64,000 nucleotides of DNA from Acinetobacter piscicola (GTDB lineage Bacteria; Pseudomonadota; Gammaproteobacteria; Pseudomonadales; Moraxellaceae): assembly GCF_015218165.1 (NCBI RefSeq), contig NZ_CP048659.1:1178001-1242000 (forward strand). Reading direction: 5' to 3'. Positions 25,527 to 35,153 of the stretch are shown here, one piece after another (the stretch's first letter is position 1; every line of letters starts with the position of its first letter). The position numbers were made by a program, and so were the translations under genes. The notes below the pieces were generated by a model. That model worked only from the letters and a program-made list of their open reading frames with translations, was not told the origin of the DNA and did not search any database.

Positions 25527-26762
25527 ATGTTTAAACCAATCTCGCTGTATATAGGGTTGAGATATACTCGCGCACGGCGTAGTAATCACTTTATTTCTTT
25601 TATCGCCTTGGTGTCTATGATCGGTCTAACCCTTGGCGTTGCGGTTCTTATTACAGTTTTATCTGTGATGAACGGCTTTGACCGTGAACTGAAAAATCGT
25701 GTTTTAGGCATGGTGCCGCAAGCCACTGTTTCATCCACGCAGATTTTAACAGACTGGCCCACACTTGCAAAGAAAATTGAGAAACATGAACATGTTACTG
25801 GGGTAGCACCTTTTACTCAATTGCAAGGGATGTTAACGGCACAAGGGCGTGTCGCAGGGATCATGGTCAGTGGGATCGAACCCAAGTATGAAAAGAATGT
25901 ATCAATTATTCAAAATCATATGGTTGAGGGGAGTATTGATCAGCTGAAAAAAGGTGAATTTGGCATCGTACTGGGTAAACAAATGACGGATGCTCTCGGT
26001 TTGAGCTTGAATGACAGCATCACCTTAGTTCTTCCTGAAGCGACACCTTCACCTGCGGGCGTAGTACCACGTTTTAAACGTTTTAAAATTGTGGGGATTT
26101 TTAGTATTGGGGCAGAAGTAGATTCAAGTCTGGGTTATATTGCTTTGAATGATGCATCTACGTTGCTACGTCTACCTGATGGCGCACAAGGTGTGCGGAT
26201 GAAGTTGGATAATATTTTCCTTGCACCACAAGTTGCCAATGAAATTGTTCAAGATTTACCTTCAGGTTTTTATGCATCTGATTGGACCTATACACATGGT
26301 AATTTATTTAGTGCCATTCAAATGGAAAAAGCCATGGTCAGTCTATTGTTGTTCCTGATCGTTTTGGTGGCTGCATTTAATATTGTGTCATCTTTGGTTA
26401 TGGTGGTGACAGATAAAAAATCTGATATTGCCATTTTACGTACGCTTGGTGCATCACCTGCAACCATTACCAAAATTTTTATGGTGCAAGGTACGGTCAT
26501 CGGTGTAGTTGGAACCTTGGCGGGAGCTGTGTTAGGTGTAATTTCTGCACTTGGAATCAGTAATCTAATCGATTGGATGAATAATTTGTTTGGTTGGCAT
26601 TTATTTGATGCTTATTTTATTAATTATTTACCTTCATATTTACGTTGGCAAGATGTGTTGCTGATTGTCTGTGTGTCACTTGCCCTCAGTTTTCTTGCGA
26701 CGATTTATCCTGCATTACGTGCTGCAAAAATTCAACCTGCGGAGGCACTTCGTTATGAATAG
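25527..26762 (+). CDS. lolC: Lipoprotein-releasing ABC permease LolC/LolF
   Basis: 411-residue inner-membrane protein that extracts outer-membrane lipoproteins and passes them to LolA. The N-terminus is SLYIGLRYTRARRSNHFISF, followed by TM1 and VLSVMNGFDRELKNRVLG. A periplasmic MacB-like domain of about 220 residues contains the Pro-bearing loop ATPSPAGVVPRFKRFK, in the place of the LolC hook that binds LolA. Then come three TM segments with NIVSSLVMVVTDKKSDIAILRTLGA. lolD overlaps its 3' end by 8 nt. No lolE is present here, so it probably forms a homodimer. Confidence 0.92.
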   Translation: MFKPISLYIGLRYTRARRSNHFISFIALVSMIGLTLGVAVLITVLSVMNGFDRELKNRVLGMVPQATVSSTQILTDWPTLAKKIEKHEHVTGVAPFTQLQGMLTAQGRVAGIMVSGIEPKYEKNVSIIQNHMVEGSIDQLKKGEFGIVLGKQMTDALGLSLNDSITLVLPEATPSPAGVVPRFKRFKIVGIFSIGAEVDSSLGYIALNDASTLLRLPDGAQGVRMKLDNIFLAPQVANEIVQDLPSGFYASDWTYTHGNLFSAIQMEKAMVSLLLFLIVLVAAFNIVSSLVMVVTDKKSDIAILRTLGASPATITKIFMVQGTVIGVVGTLAGAVLGVISALGISNLIDWMNNLFGWHLFDAYFINYLPSYLRWQDVLLIVCVSLALSFLATIYPALRAAKIQPAEALRYE

Positions 26763-27441
26763 TAATGTGGTGCTTGAAGCCAAAGACATCTCAAAATCTT
26801 TTACCGATGGTAAGTCAACCGTTGATGTGATCAAAGCCTTGTCTTTGCAAGTTCATCAAGGTGAGTTTGTTTCTATTGTTGGTTCAAGTGGTTCGGGTAA
26901 AAGTACCTTGCTGCATATTTTGGGTGGCTTAGATCGTCCATCACAAGGTATTGTAAATTTAAATGGACAACGCTTTGATAACTTAGGTGAGGCAGAACGT
27001 GGTTTCTTGCGTAATCAACACCTCGGTTTTGTCTACCAGTTTCACCATTTATTGCCTGAATTTTCAGCATTGGAAAATGTCGCAATGCCATTGATGTTGC
27101 GTAAAGATGCTGAGTTTAAAAAAGTCAAAGAACGTGCAGAGTACTTGCTCAATCGTGTGGGTTTATCACATCGTCTGACGCATAAGCCTGGTGAGTTATC
27201 GGGTGGTGAACGGCAACGTGTGGCATTGGCACGTGCTTTGGTCACACAGCCAAAATTAATGCTTGCTGATGAACCGACAGGTAACTTAGACCGTAAAACT
27301 GCAGTCACGATTTTTGAATTATTACGTGATTTACGGCATGAGTTTAATATGGCAATGTTAATCGTAACGCATGATGAGCAATTGGCAAAATCTGCGGATA
27401 AAGTGCTACACATGCAAGATGGTGTGTGGATCACTGAATAA
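26755..27441 (+). CDS. lolD: Lipoprotein-releasing system ATPase LolD
   Basis: 228-residue ABC ATPase partner of the permease just upstream. Walker A is GSSGSGKST, Q-loop FVYQFHHLLPEF, signature LSGGERQRVALA, Walker B LMLADEPTGNLD, and the switch His is in IVTHDEQ. ATG 26755 has GGAGG at 26741-26745 and overlaps the lolC stop by 8 nt, so the pair is translationally coupled. A longer in-frame opening to 26665 is not used. Confidence 0.96.
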   Translation: MNSNVVLEAKDISKSFTDGKSTVDVIKALSLQVHQGEFVSIVGSSGSGKSTLLHILGGLDRPSQGIVNLNGQRFDNLGEAERGFLRNQHLGFVYQFHHLLPEFSALENVAMPLMLRKDAEFKKVKERAEYLLNRVGLSHRLTHKPGELSGGERQRVALARALVTQPKLMLADEPTGNLDRKTAVTIFELLRDLRHEFNMAMLIVTHDEQLAKSADKVLHMQDGVWITE

Positions 27442-27500
27442 CCTACGTTATTTTTAAATACCGCTTTAAAATAACGCGATAAATCCGATCAAAAACCTTG

Positions 27501-27526
27501 TTAAAGCTCATGAAAATGGGCTTTAA
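27501..27526 (+). terminator. Hairpin after lolD
   Basis: TTAAAGCTCAT (27501-27511) pairs with ATGGGCTTTAA (27516-27526), with one G-U pair and a GAAA tetraloop. There is no long T-run, so it may be a weak terminator or a processing site between lolD and comEC. Confidence 0.45.
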
Positions 27527-27559
27527 TTCATTGAAAACATCAACAAAAAAATAATAAGT

Positions 27560-29986
27560 ATGTGGTATGTCTACTCACTCTGTTTAGGTTGGATCATTGG
27601 CATCAGTTGTATGGGCAATGTCATCCCAAATCATTTAAATATCATCTTATTTTTTAATTTTATTTTTATTGTTTTCGTGGCTATTTCTTCTATTTTAAAA
27701 TGGAAATTAGTACGTTCTAACATTATTAAAATTATCCTACATTTAAGCTTAGGGCTGAGTATGTTTATTGGCGCTTGGTTTTATGCAGATCATGCTTTGC
27801 AACAACGTTTGCAATTGCGAGTTCAGCAGATCTTAAATGTTTCGGCATTGGTCTATGTTGATAAAATCAGTCAAGTTTCAATAGATACAGACCAAGTACG
27901 TACTAAATATACGGTATGGTTACTTAATCATGCTGCACAACCGATTAAAATCAGTGTTGATTTAAAACAAGGGCAAAGCCCATTAGCATTAGGTCACTAT
28001 TACCAAATTTCAGGAAAATTAAAGCCAGCACATAGTTATGCGGTTGCGGGTGTATTTGATAAAGAGCGTTGGTTTTTACAAGAAAATATGATGGGGAGTT
28101 TAAATGCTCAATTTATTCAACCGATCGATACACTCCAAGTTTCTGCATTAGGTTATGCAAAATTTGTGCAGCAGCATGATTCGTGGTGGTCGAAGTTTAA
28201 ATTAGGCATTGAAATGCAGCGTTTAGCATTTCGAAAGCGCATTGAAAATAGTAGTTTGCAGCAAAAAGGCTTACTTTTGGCACTGTTGACGGGGGATGAA
28301 AGTTTACTTTCGAGTGATACACAGCATTTATTTCAACGCTTAGGAATTTCACATTTATTGGCGATTTCAGGCCCTCATGTGTTGATTTTTGCCATTTTAT
28401 TTTGTTCAATTTTTCAAAGGGCTATTCAAAAGTTTCGTCCAGAATTTTATTTAAAATGTCCGAAGCCTTATTTATTGATGACTCCCTTTTTGGCATGTGT
28501 AGCCTTGTATAGCGCATTTGTCGGTTTTGAAATTCCTGCTTTGCGTACGTTGCTCACCGTTACATTATGCAGTGTTCTGATTTGGCTGAGGCAGTCTTTG
28601 TCTGCGCTCAAAATTTTATTGCTCAGTGCGAGTATTTTATTATGGGTGGACCCTTTTAGTATTTTATCAGCGGCATTTTGGCTGTCTTATGGGGCGTGTT
28701 TTATTTTAATTCGTGTTTATCAAACGCTGCAACAACAACCGTCGCAATATCAAACACTTTTTCAAAAAACAATTTTTTATCTTAAAGTTTTAGTGGAGTC
28801 ACAGTGGAAAGTATTTATTGCACTGTTCCCTTTAATGATTTTTATTTTTCAAAAAGTGGCTTGGGTTGCACCACTCAGTAATTTATTTGCGATTCCTTTG
28901 ATCGGAGCGGTGGTAGTGCCCCTCGAAGTGATTGGGGCATGTTTGAGTTTGCTTTTTACCCCTTTAGGAAGCAAATTTTTTGCTGTGGCAGATTGGGTTT
29001 TATCCATTTTATTACATATTTTAAATGTTTTAGATCAAATTTTTTCTCAAAACTTACAGTGGTTTGCTTTTACACCATGGATGACCCTATGTTTGGCATT
29101 GGCGATTTTTATTCTATTTTTACCCCGCGGTGTCATGTCTAAAGCTTGGGTGGGGATCTGCTGTATTCCTTTGATTTTTCCACAACAAAAACAATCTGAC
29201 TTTACATTAACGGTGCTAGATGTTGCACAAGGGCAAGCCATTTTCCTCAATTTACCCACACATAAAATGATGATTGATACTGGGGGATCATTTGATGAAA
29301 CAAAATTTAGTATTGGTCGACAAGTGGTCATCCCTTATTTAAAGCAACAAGGTGTTCATCAGCTTGATCAAGTGATTTTATCACATTTAGATCAAGACCA
29401 TAGTGGGGCATTTCCTGCGATTGCAGAGGAAATAAAAGTAAAACAGATTTGGTCAAATGAAAATGATGGAAGATTTGCCAAGGAAAATTTTCAGTATTGT
29501 CATGCAGGGCAAGTTTGGCAATATGCGCAAGTGAAAATACAGGTTTTAGCACCACCTAAAAATAGCCTAAGCAATGTGGCTTCTCAACAAAACGAGCGCT
29601 CATGTATTGTGTATATTCAAGTACAAAATGCTCAAAATAATCAAAATTTTTTAATTATGGGAGATGCAGGTTGGGAAGCAGAGTTTGATTTGCTACAACA
29701 TTATCCAAACTTAAAAGTAGATGTGCTCGTTTTAGGACATCATGGCAGTCAACATAGTTCAGCGTATGCATTTTTAGATAAGCTTAAACCTAAAGTCGCA
29801 GTCATTTCAGCGGGTTTTGACAACCGTTATGGACATCCACATTCGATTGTTTTGGCTCGACTAAAAGCCCTGAATATTCCTATGGTGAGTACGATTGAAC
29901 AGGGTAGTATTCAGTTTCAACTCGATGCACAGAAAAATATGCAGATGAGCAATTATCGTAGCTCAAAGATGTGGCTCGTCCGCTAG
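27560..29986 (+). CDS. comEC: DNA internalisation competence protein ComEC/Rec2
   Basis: 808-residue polytopic protein that forms the inner-membrane channel for single-stranded DNA uptake in natural transformation. It has N-terminal TM segments, a DUF4131/OB-like region, and the Competence domain with LLLALLTGDESLLSSDTQ and LGISHLLAISGPHV. A C-terminal metallo-beta-lactamase-like nuclease domain starts at about residue 545, with H609, D611, D613 and H614 in HLDQDHSG and later LGHHGSQHSS. Full length. No other com gene is nearby. The 3' end overlaps the converging acyltransferase gene by 24 nt. Confidence 0.94.
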   Translation: MWYVYSLCLGWIIGISCMGNVIPNHLNIILFFNFIFIVFVAISSILKWKLVRSNIIKIILHLSLGLSMFIGAWFYADHALQQRLQLRVQQILNVSALVYVDKISQVSIDTDQVRTKYTVWLLNHAAQPIKISVDLKQGQSPLALGHYYQISGKLKPAHSYAVAGVFDKERWFLQENMMGSLNAQFIQPIDTLQVSALGYAKFVQQHDSWWSKFKLGIEMQRLAFRKRIENSSLQQKGLLLALLTGDESLLSSDTQHLFQRLGISHLLAISGPHVLIFAILFCSIFQRAIQKFRPEFYLKCPKPYLLMTPFLACVALYSAFVGFEIPALRTLLTVTLCSVLIWLRQSLSALKILLLSASILLWVDPFSILSAAFWLSYGACFILIRVYQTLQQQPSQYQTLFQKTIFYLKVLVESQWKVFIALFPLMIFIFQKVAWVAPLSNLFAIPLIGAVVVPLEVIGACLSLLFTPLGSKFFAVADWVLSILLHILNVLDQIFSQNLQWFAFTPWMTLCLALAIFILFLPRGVMSKAWVGICCIPLIFPQQKQSDFTLTVLDVAQGQAIFLNLPTHKMMIDTGGSFDETKFSIGRQVVIPYLKQQGVHQLDQVILSHLDQDHSGAFPAIAEEIKVKQIWSNENDGRFAKENFQYCHAGQVWQYAQVKIQVLAPPKNSLSNVASQQNERSCIVYIQVQNAQNNQNFLIMGDAGWEAEFDLLQHYPNLKVDVLVLGHHGSQHSSAYAFLDKLKPKVAVISAGFDNRYGHPHSIVLARLKALNIPMVSTIEQGSIQFQLDAQKNMQMSNYRSSKMWLVR

Positions 29987-30925
29987 GCTGTGACTTTGTT
30001 CTTTAATTGCATGAATTCGTGCAATCGCCTGTTCAGTCGATACGGTATATAAATCTCTAAGCTCAGGATTGGCTTTAAAACGTTTATAACTCCAATGATA
30101 ATGCTCAGGAAAACGTTCAATCAAATGTTCAAGTGCTTGATGAATAATGCGTGTGCCGTCATTGGCTGTGCCTTGATAAATCTGCTCATCCATGGGTTCA
30201 ATAAACATATCAAAATCATCAGATTCATTACGAATGGCATATAGAAGTAAAGATTTTGCTTTGGTTTTTTGAATCAATTTGGCACTAAGATTACTTGAAG
30301 CTAAAGGAACACCAAAATAATCAATCAGTTCACCACCGACATTGGGGGTGTGGTCAGGTAAAATGACGGTTGTCCCCCCTTGTTTTAGGGCTTTGAAAAT
30401 TTGGCGCACGCCAGATTCATCTGTGGGGACTAAATTGGCTTGATCACGACTACGGGCATCACGGACAAACTCATCAGCATCAGGGTTTTTAATGGGTTTA
30501 TACATAATCGTCATTTGCGTATGCTGTGCAAACCATGGATTCATGATTTCCCATGTACCAAAATGCGGTACAATCAACACCAAACCTTTACCTTCAGCAA
30601 GGGCTTCATGCACGAAGTGTTCACCATGAATTTGACGAATTCTAGAAATATTTTTTTCAGTTGAGCTGCCCCAAATACTAAAAAATTCCATATAAGACTG
30701 TAATTCATTACGAATAGCAGTGCGTGTAATGTGTTCCCGTTGTTGCTTATTCAGATGGGGTAAACAGATTTCGATATTCAGGCGTATCGTTTTTGATGTT
30801 TTAGACACATGTAATAAATTGACAATCCCTGCCAATATACGTGCATAAAATCTAGAAAAAAGAATAGGTTGACGACCAAAAAAATGGAGTAGTCGAGTGG
30901 TTGTGGATTTTTGCTTTTCAGTCAT
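29963..30925 (-). CDS. Lipid A acyltransferase, LpxL/LpxM (HtrB/MsbB) family
   Basis: 320-residue acyltransferase with the family motif HFGTWE (H121, E126), which transfers acyl chains onto Kdo-lipid A or related lipids at the inner membrane. Further conserved pieces are TVILPDHTPNVGGELIDYFGVP and EHYHWSYKRFK near the C-terminus. There is a weak N-terminal hydrophobic segment. Sequence reading alone does not separate LpxL from LpxM or an ornithine-lipid-type enzyme. Convergent with comEC with a 24-nt overlap; divergent from the SppA gene. Confidence 0.85.
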   Translation of the reverse strand: MTEKQKSTTTRLLHFFGRQPILFSRFYARILAGIVNLLHVSKTSKTIRLNIEICLPHLNKQQREHITRTAIRNELQSYMEFFSIWGSSTEKNISRIRQIHGEHFVHEALAEGKGLVLIVPHFGTWEIMNPWFAQHTQMTIMYKPIKNPDADEFVRDARSRDQANLVPTDESGVRQIFKALKQGGTTVILPDHTPNVGGELIDYFGVPLASSNLSAKLIQKTKAKSLLLYAIRNESDDFDMFIEPMDEQIYQGTANDGTRIIHQALEHLIERFPEHYHWSYKRFKANPELRDLYTVSTEQAIARIHAIKEQSHSLADEPHL

Positions 30926-31060
30926 CGTTTATCTATATTTAAAACTGAGCCAAAGTGCTAGTGAATTGTAAATTATTATAAGTGAATTATGTCGATTTAG
31001 ACAGTTTAACTGAATTAGTTGTATATAATGATGCCTTAAAAATTAATTTGGATGGTATGT

Positions 31061-32095
31061 ATGTCCGATTGGCCACCGAAACCACATAATGAAAATACTC
31101 CATTAGGTAGTTCTGTACCACAACAACCGACAGGTCAAGAATGGCAACTTTTAGAAAAAGTTGTTTTGGCGTCAGTACAAGAACAGCGTCGCAGTCGCCG
31201 TTGGGGAATATTCTTTAAAATTCTAACTTTCTCATATATTTTTATTTTGCTTGGCTTTTTATTGTTTGGAAAAAGCTGTTCATCAGGGGATGATGCAACA
31301 GCTTCAACTTCAGAATCGCACTTGGGTATAGTCAATATCGTGGGCACGATTGATTCAAGTAATCAAGGTGTAAATAGCACGGATACCATTAAGTCGCTGA
31401 AAAAAGCCTTTGAAGCAAGTGCAGCTAAAGCTGTAGTACTCAATGTCAATTCACCAGGTGGCTCTCCTGTACAATCTGATGATATTTGGCAAGAGATTCG
31501 TTATTTAAAGCAGCAACATCCAGAGAAAAAAGTCTATGCAGTCATTGGGGATATGGGAGCATCAGGCGCTTATTATATTGCGTCAGCTGCGGATGAGATT
31601 TGGGTAAATCCGTCAAGCCTAGTCGGTTCTATCGGTGTGATTATGCCGAATTACGGTGTCAGTGGTTTAGCGCAAAAGTTAGGTGTAGAAGATCGCACCA
31701 TGACCTCAGGTGCAAACAAAGACATTTTGAGTATGACCAAACCTGTGAGTCCTGAGCAAAAAGCGCATATTCAAGCATTATTGGACAATGTGCATTCACA
31801 TTTTATTACGGCAGTAAAACAAGGTCGTGGTGAAAAGTTAAAATCGAATGATCCTGCGATTTTCTCAGGACTGTTTTGGACAGGTGAGCAAGCCATTAAG
31901 TTAGGAGTTGCAGACAAAGCAGGCAATATAGAAACGCTAAAACGTGAATTAAAAATCAAAAAAACGGTGAACTATACCGTTGAACGTAGTCCATTTGATT
32001 CAGTATTAGGTCGTTTAGGTTCGGAAATGGGACATGGTGTAGGTGAAGCAATGAGCCAAAAAATTAACATGAACCAAGATGTAAAAATGCAATAA
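31061..32095 (+). CDS. sppA: Signal peptide peptidase, S49 family (SppA36/SohB type)
   Basis: 344-residue single-domain S49 peptidase anchored by one TM segment at about residues 53-73 (IFFKILTFSYIFILLGFLLF). The nucleophile Ser is in GDMGASGAYYIASAAD and the general-base Lys is in TSGANKDILS. LNVNSPGGSPVQSDDI is the conserved substrate loop. It cleaves leftover signal peptides in the membrane. ATG 31061 is chosen because GGATGGT is 5-8 nt upstream; an ATG at 31052 is possible. A perfect TATAAT lies at 31024-31029. Confidence 0.9.
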   Translation: MSDWPPKPHNENTPLGSSVPQQPTGQEWQLLEKVVLASVQEQRRSRRWGIFFKILTFSYIFILLGFLLFGKSCSSGDDATASTSESHLGIVNIVGTIDSSNQGVNSTDTIKSLKKAFEASAAKAVVLNVNSPGGSPVQSDDIWQEIRYLKQQHPEKKVYAVIGDMGASGAYYIASAADEIWVNPSSLVGSIGVIMPNYGVSGLAQKLGVEDRTMTSGANKDILSMTKPVSPEQKAHIQALLDNVHSHFITAVKQGRGEKLKSNDPAIFSGLFWTGEQAIKLGVADKAGNIETLKRELKIKKTVNYTVERSPFDSVLGRLGSEMGHGVGEAMSQKINMNQDVKMQ

Positions 32096-32172
32096 GTTAT
32101 GCTTTCGCTTCTTTCTATTCCAAGATTAGGAAGAAGCTTTTTCATCATTTAAACCAGTAGAAATTGAAAAAC

Positions 32173-32994
32173 ATGTGTCGTTCAAAGCAGTCCAAACCAC
32201 TGATTCATTTTGCGCATGCAAATGGTGTGCCCTCGAAAGTCTATTCAAAATTATTTGATCTTTTAAGTGATCAATATGACGTTATTTATGTGCCATTACT
32301 TGGTCCAGATCGCCGCTATCCAATTACACAAGGTTGGCAGGATTTGGTTGATCAAGTGATCGATAGTATTGTGCAGCAAGCACAAGGACGTAAAGTCATT
32401 GGTTTGGGACATTCTTTGGGCGCTGTCTTAACCTTGATGGCATCTTATAAGCGACCAGAATTATTTGAAAAAGTAATTTTGCTTGATCCTCCTTTAATTG
32501 TAGGACAAGCCTCATTTGCACTGTTCCTCACCAAAATTTTTCATCCAAAAATGGTCGATAAAATCACTCCGGCAGGTTTGAGCATTAAACGCCGAGATCA
32601 TTGGGAATCGCGTGAACAAGCTGCGTTACTACTGCGACCAAAAGGTTTTTATCAACATTTTGATGCAGACTGTTTTCATGATTATATTCAGTATGCTCTA
32701 GTGGATGATCCTGTCCGCGGTGGAGTAGAGCTGGCAATTTCTAAATATGATGAGGTCGATATTTTTCGTACCAATTCAATTTCTTGGTGGTTACCTAAAG
32801 CCAAACCACCGATTACAGCGCAGTTGGTGGTGGGATCGGAAAGTCCATTTTTAACTCGAAAATTTCCGCAAATGATTCAGAAAAAATTAGGTATTCCTTT
32901 TAGCATCACTTCAGGGGGGCATATGTTTCCTTTGGAGCATCCTGTAGAAGTGGTACAGTTAATTAAAGACTTAATCCAAATTCCAAAAGATTAG
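32173..32994 (+). CDS. Alpha/beta-fold hydrolase
   Basis: Cytoplasmic alpha/beta-hydrolase of 273 residues. The N-terminal strand IHFAHANGVPSKVYSKL contains the HANG oxyanion region, the nucleophile elbow is GLGHSLGAVLTL, the acid candidate is in VVGSESPFL, and the catalytic His is in SGGHMFPLEHP. Substrate unknown. ATG 32173 is used; a TTG at 32164 is in frame. It lies 77 nt behind sppA and ends before a bidirectional terminator. Confidence 0.82.
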   Translation: MCRSKQSKPLIHFAHANGVPSKVYSKLFDLLSDQYDVIYVPLLGPDRRYPITQGWQDLVDQVIDSIVQQAQGRKVIGLGHSLGAVLTLMASYKRPELFEKVILLDPPLIVGQASFALFLTKIFHPKMVDKITPAGLSIKRRDHWESREQAALLLRPKGFYQHFDADCFHDYIQYALVDDPVRGGVELAISKYDEVDIFRTNSISWWLPKAKPPITAQLVVGSESPFLTRKFPQMIQKKLGIPFSITSGGHMFPLEHPVEVVQLIKDLIQIPKD

Positions 32995-33030
32995 TCCTGT
33001 TATTTGTGTTTTAACTATTCATACTAAAAA

Positions 33031-33054
33031 AATAAGCACTTTTAAGTGCTTATT
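33031..33054. terminator. Bidirectional terminator, hydrolase / META-domain gene
   Basis: AATAAGCACTT (33031-33041) pairs with AAGTGCTTATT (33044-33054), with AAAAA before and TTT after. It lies in the gap between convergent genes ending at 32994 and 33083. Confidence 0.8.
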
Positions 33055-33082
33055 TTTACTTTATTTTAAATAAAATCTAAAG

Positions 33083-33520
33083 TTATTTCACATGATCAAA
33101 TTTGATCACCACTTTGTTATTGGCATCTAAAAATTTCAACTCTTTTTTAGAGGCATCATAGTGGGTGACTTGACCTAAAGCTTGGGTATATTTTTGTGGA
33201 ATATCCGTTGCATTCAGACATGCTCTTTGTGTTGATGCTAGATTAGAGAATTGAATTTGTGTGCCTTTGACCGCATAGCCGCCCATAAAGCGATTACAAC
33301 CATCTGAACCACTGACGCGCTCATTGTTAAACTGTATAGATGGAACGTCAGATTGTGTTGGATCAGCAGCGAGTTTGGTGCCATAAAGTTCACTAACCAC
33401 CCAATTTTTATTTTGTAGGTCATTTAAATTACGTTCAGTAGAAGGATTGGACATAGTTGCACAACCCGCCATACTTAAGGTTAAAACCGCACAACTTGAA
33501 ATAAGGACTGATTTGAGCAT
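33083..33520 (-). CDS. META-domain lipoprotein (HslJ-like)
   Basis: 145-residue lipoprotein with lipobox LSMAGC (Cys20). A single META domain follows: NKNWVVSELYGTKL, IQFNNERVSGSDGCNRFMGGYAV and FSNLASTQRACL. The SGSDGCNRFxG core and a second conserved Cys match HslJ-type domains, linked to heat-shock and antibiotic tolerance in E. coli, mechanism unknown. ATG 33520 has GGAGAAATTAA upstream. Confidence 0.85.
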   Translation of the reverse strand: MLKSVLISSCAVLTLSMAGCATMSNPSTERNLNDLQNKNWVVSELYGTKLAADPTQSDVPSIQFNNERVSGSDGCNRFMGGYAVKGTQIQFSNLASTQRACLNATDIPQKYTQALGQVTHYDASKKELKFLDANNKVVIKFDHVK

Positions 33521-33759
33521 TTAATTTCTCCACAGGATTGATGACTATTTGTTTTAATTTATCTATAAAATAAATAGTAGCTTGTATTTATTCAATTTTC
33601 AGAGAAATTAACTTAAAAAGTACACAAGTTGCCTAAATGAAAAACATTAATTTGCATATTTTTTGATTTATGAATAACTTCTCTATATAAGATTTACAAT
33701 TTTGTGCCATAAAGCTTTCACCTGCTTTTTAAATAGTATTGAGATTAAGGAAAATTTTT

Positions 33760-35040
33760 GTGAAAGACGTTGAATTAAAAGTACCTGAGCAACAAGACCT
33801 GATTTTTGAACTAAAAAAAGCCGAACGAGAATTAAGATTAATCGATGATCAAAATCGACCATTGGCAAAATTAGCACTCACCATTCAACTCTATTATTTA
33901 GATGGTGCAACAGCAGAATCTAAACGTAAAGCATTAGAGATCATAGCGCAGTTTAAACAGAAATATGCTTCACATTTGAAAGCCCAGTTCACACAGAATA
34001 ATCGAGGTTTTGTAAAGTTTAATGAAAAAAACTATCAAAGCTTTTTAAAAAAAGCTGAACAAAATATTCAAGCCAATGACGATTTATTCACTTACTATTT
34101 ATCTTCTGATGAAGACGGTGAGTTTGCAGATGACTATGTACTTGAGTTTTTCACAGCATATCCTGATTCAGAACCAGCAACAGATCAAGATTTACAATTG
34201 TCCTATGCTAGTCTTACTTTGCCTGTGTCAATGATTGAAACCAAAGAAGGTTTAGAGGGATATCAACAGTGGATTCATCTATTCATTCATTCTTTTTCTG
34301 TTTTTCATGGCTATGCTGGACTAACTTTAAAAACACCTTATGACCGACATCCATTTCAGTCTTATGAATATGATATTACCCATAAATATTGGGGAATTAC
34401 GCCCGATGGGGGAGCATTTTTTAAACATGGATGGCAAACCGGTCTCAGAAGTATAAGTTGGCAAACTTTTATTGGGGCTAGATTAAAAGATAAAGTGATT
34501 CAACAACCTTATTATCAAGAAACCTTGAAAAATTATCCGGACGTGAAAAGTACTGAGATAAATGGATGCTTAATTTTACAAGCGGGAGATATTCCTCGTT
34601 TAGCTAATGTCAAAGAACCTTTACCTTTAAGTTATGTTGTGGTTAATCAATTATGCCGAATTATTATGACTAAAAAACCTTTAGGTCCTTTACACACTGG
34701 CTCTCAGGGACCCTTATATTCATATACACAAACATATTATTGGTTACATCGTTGGAATAATGATAACTTTGAAAAGGGAATATTTAATCCTCAAGGCAAA
34801 AAACAAGAATTACTCCATGTACTTGGTGAATCTGGATATGATCATCAACCTGTTCCGTATTCAGGGATGTGGAAACCATTTGATTTTGAGGGATTGTCAC
34901 AACATCTAACAGTGGGTCAGGAATTTCCAGAAGAAGCTAAATATATAAGAAAAAGTGGTCGAATTAGTAGTAAAAATGCAGTGTGGTGTTTAGAAAAAAG
35001 AGATGATCATGGACCTGTTTTATTACCTAATCCCTTTTAA
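33760..35040 (+). CDS. Putative type VI immunity-family protein (DUF3396/TsiV-like)
   Basis: 426-residue soluble protein without signal peptide. The C-terminal two-thirds has KYWGITPDGGAFFKHGWQTG, GLRSISWQTFIGARLKDKV and ILQAGDIPRLANV...PLSYVVVNQLCRI. These resemble my recollection of DUF3396, whose members include type VI effector immunity proteins. The N-terminal 100 residues are Lys/Glu-rich helix. Start is GTG 33760 with AAGGA upstream; an in-frame TTG is at 33739. No vgrG, hcp, PAAR or toxin gene is adjacent, so it is an orphan. The base composition is more AT-rich than its neighbours, which hints at transfer. Confidence 0.55.
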   Translation: MKDVELKVPEQQDLIFELKKAERELRLIDDQNRPLAKLALTIQLYYLDGATAESKRKALEIIAQFKQKYASHLKAQFTQNNRGFVKFNEKNYQSFLKKAEQNIQANDDLFTYYLSSDEDGEFADDYVLEFFTAYPDSEPATDQDLQLSYASLTLPVSMIETKEGLEGYQQWIHLFIHSFSVFHGYAGLTLKTPYDRHPFQSYEYDITHKYWGITPDGGAFFKHGWQTGLRSISWQTFIGARLKDKVIQQPYYQETLKNYPDVKSTEINGCLILQAGDIPRLANVKEPLPLSYVVVNQLCRIIMTKKPLGPLHTGSQGPLYSYTQTYYWLHRWNNDNFEKGIFNPQGKKQELLHVLGESGYDHQPVPYSGMWKPFDFEGLSQHLTVGQEFPEEAKYIRKSGRISSKNAVWCLEKRDDHGPVLLPNPF

Positions 35041-35111
35041 GAATATTTAAAATTAACATAATACAGCTTAATACTACAGAACCAGATTGATAGTATAATT
35101 TTCCAAGTAAT

Positions 35112-35135
35112 AAAAAACGCATCCGAAGATGCGTT
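35112..35135 (-). terminator. Terminator of purMN
   Basis: On the minus strand AACGCATC-TTCG-GATGCGTT forms an 8-bp stem (35116-35123/35128-35135) with a stable UUCG tetraloop and a T-run beyond (A at 35112-35117 on plus). It lies 18 nt past the purN stop. It may also serve the convergent immunity-like gene, though with few T on that side. Confidence 0.85.
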
Positions 35136-35153
35136 ATTAAATTACACATTTTT

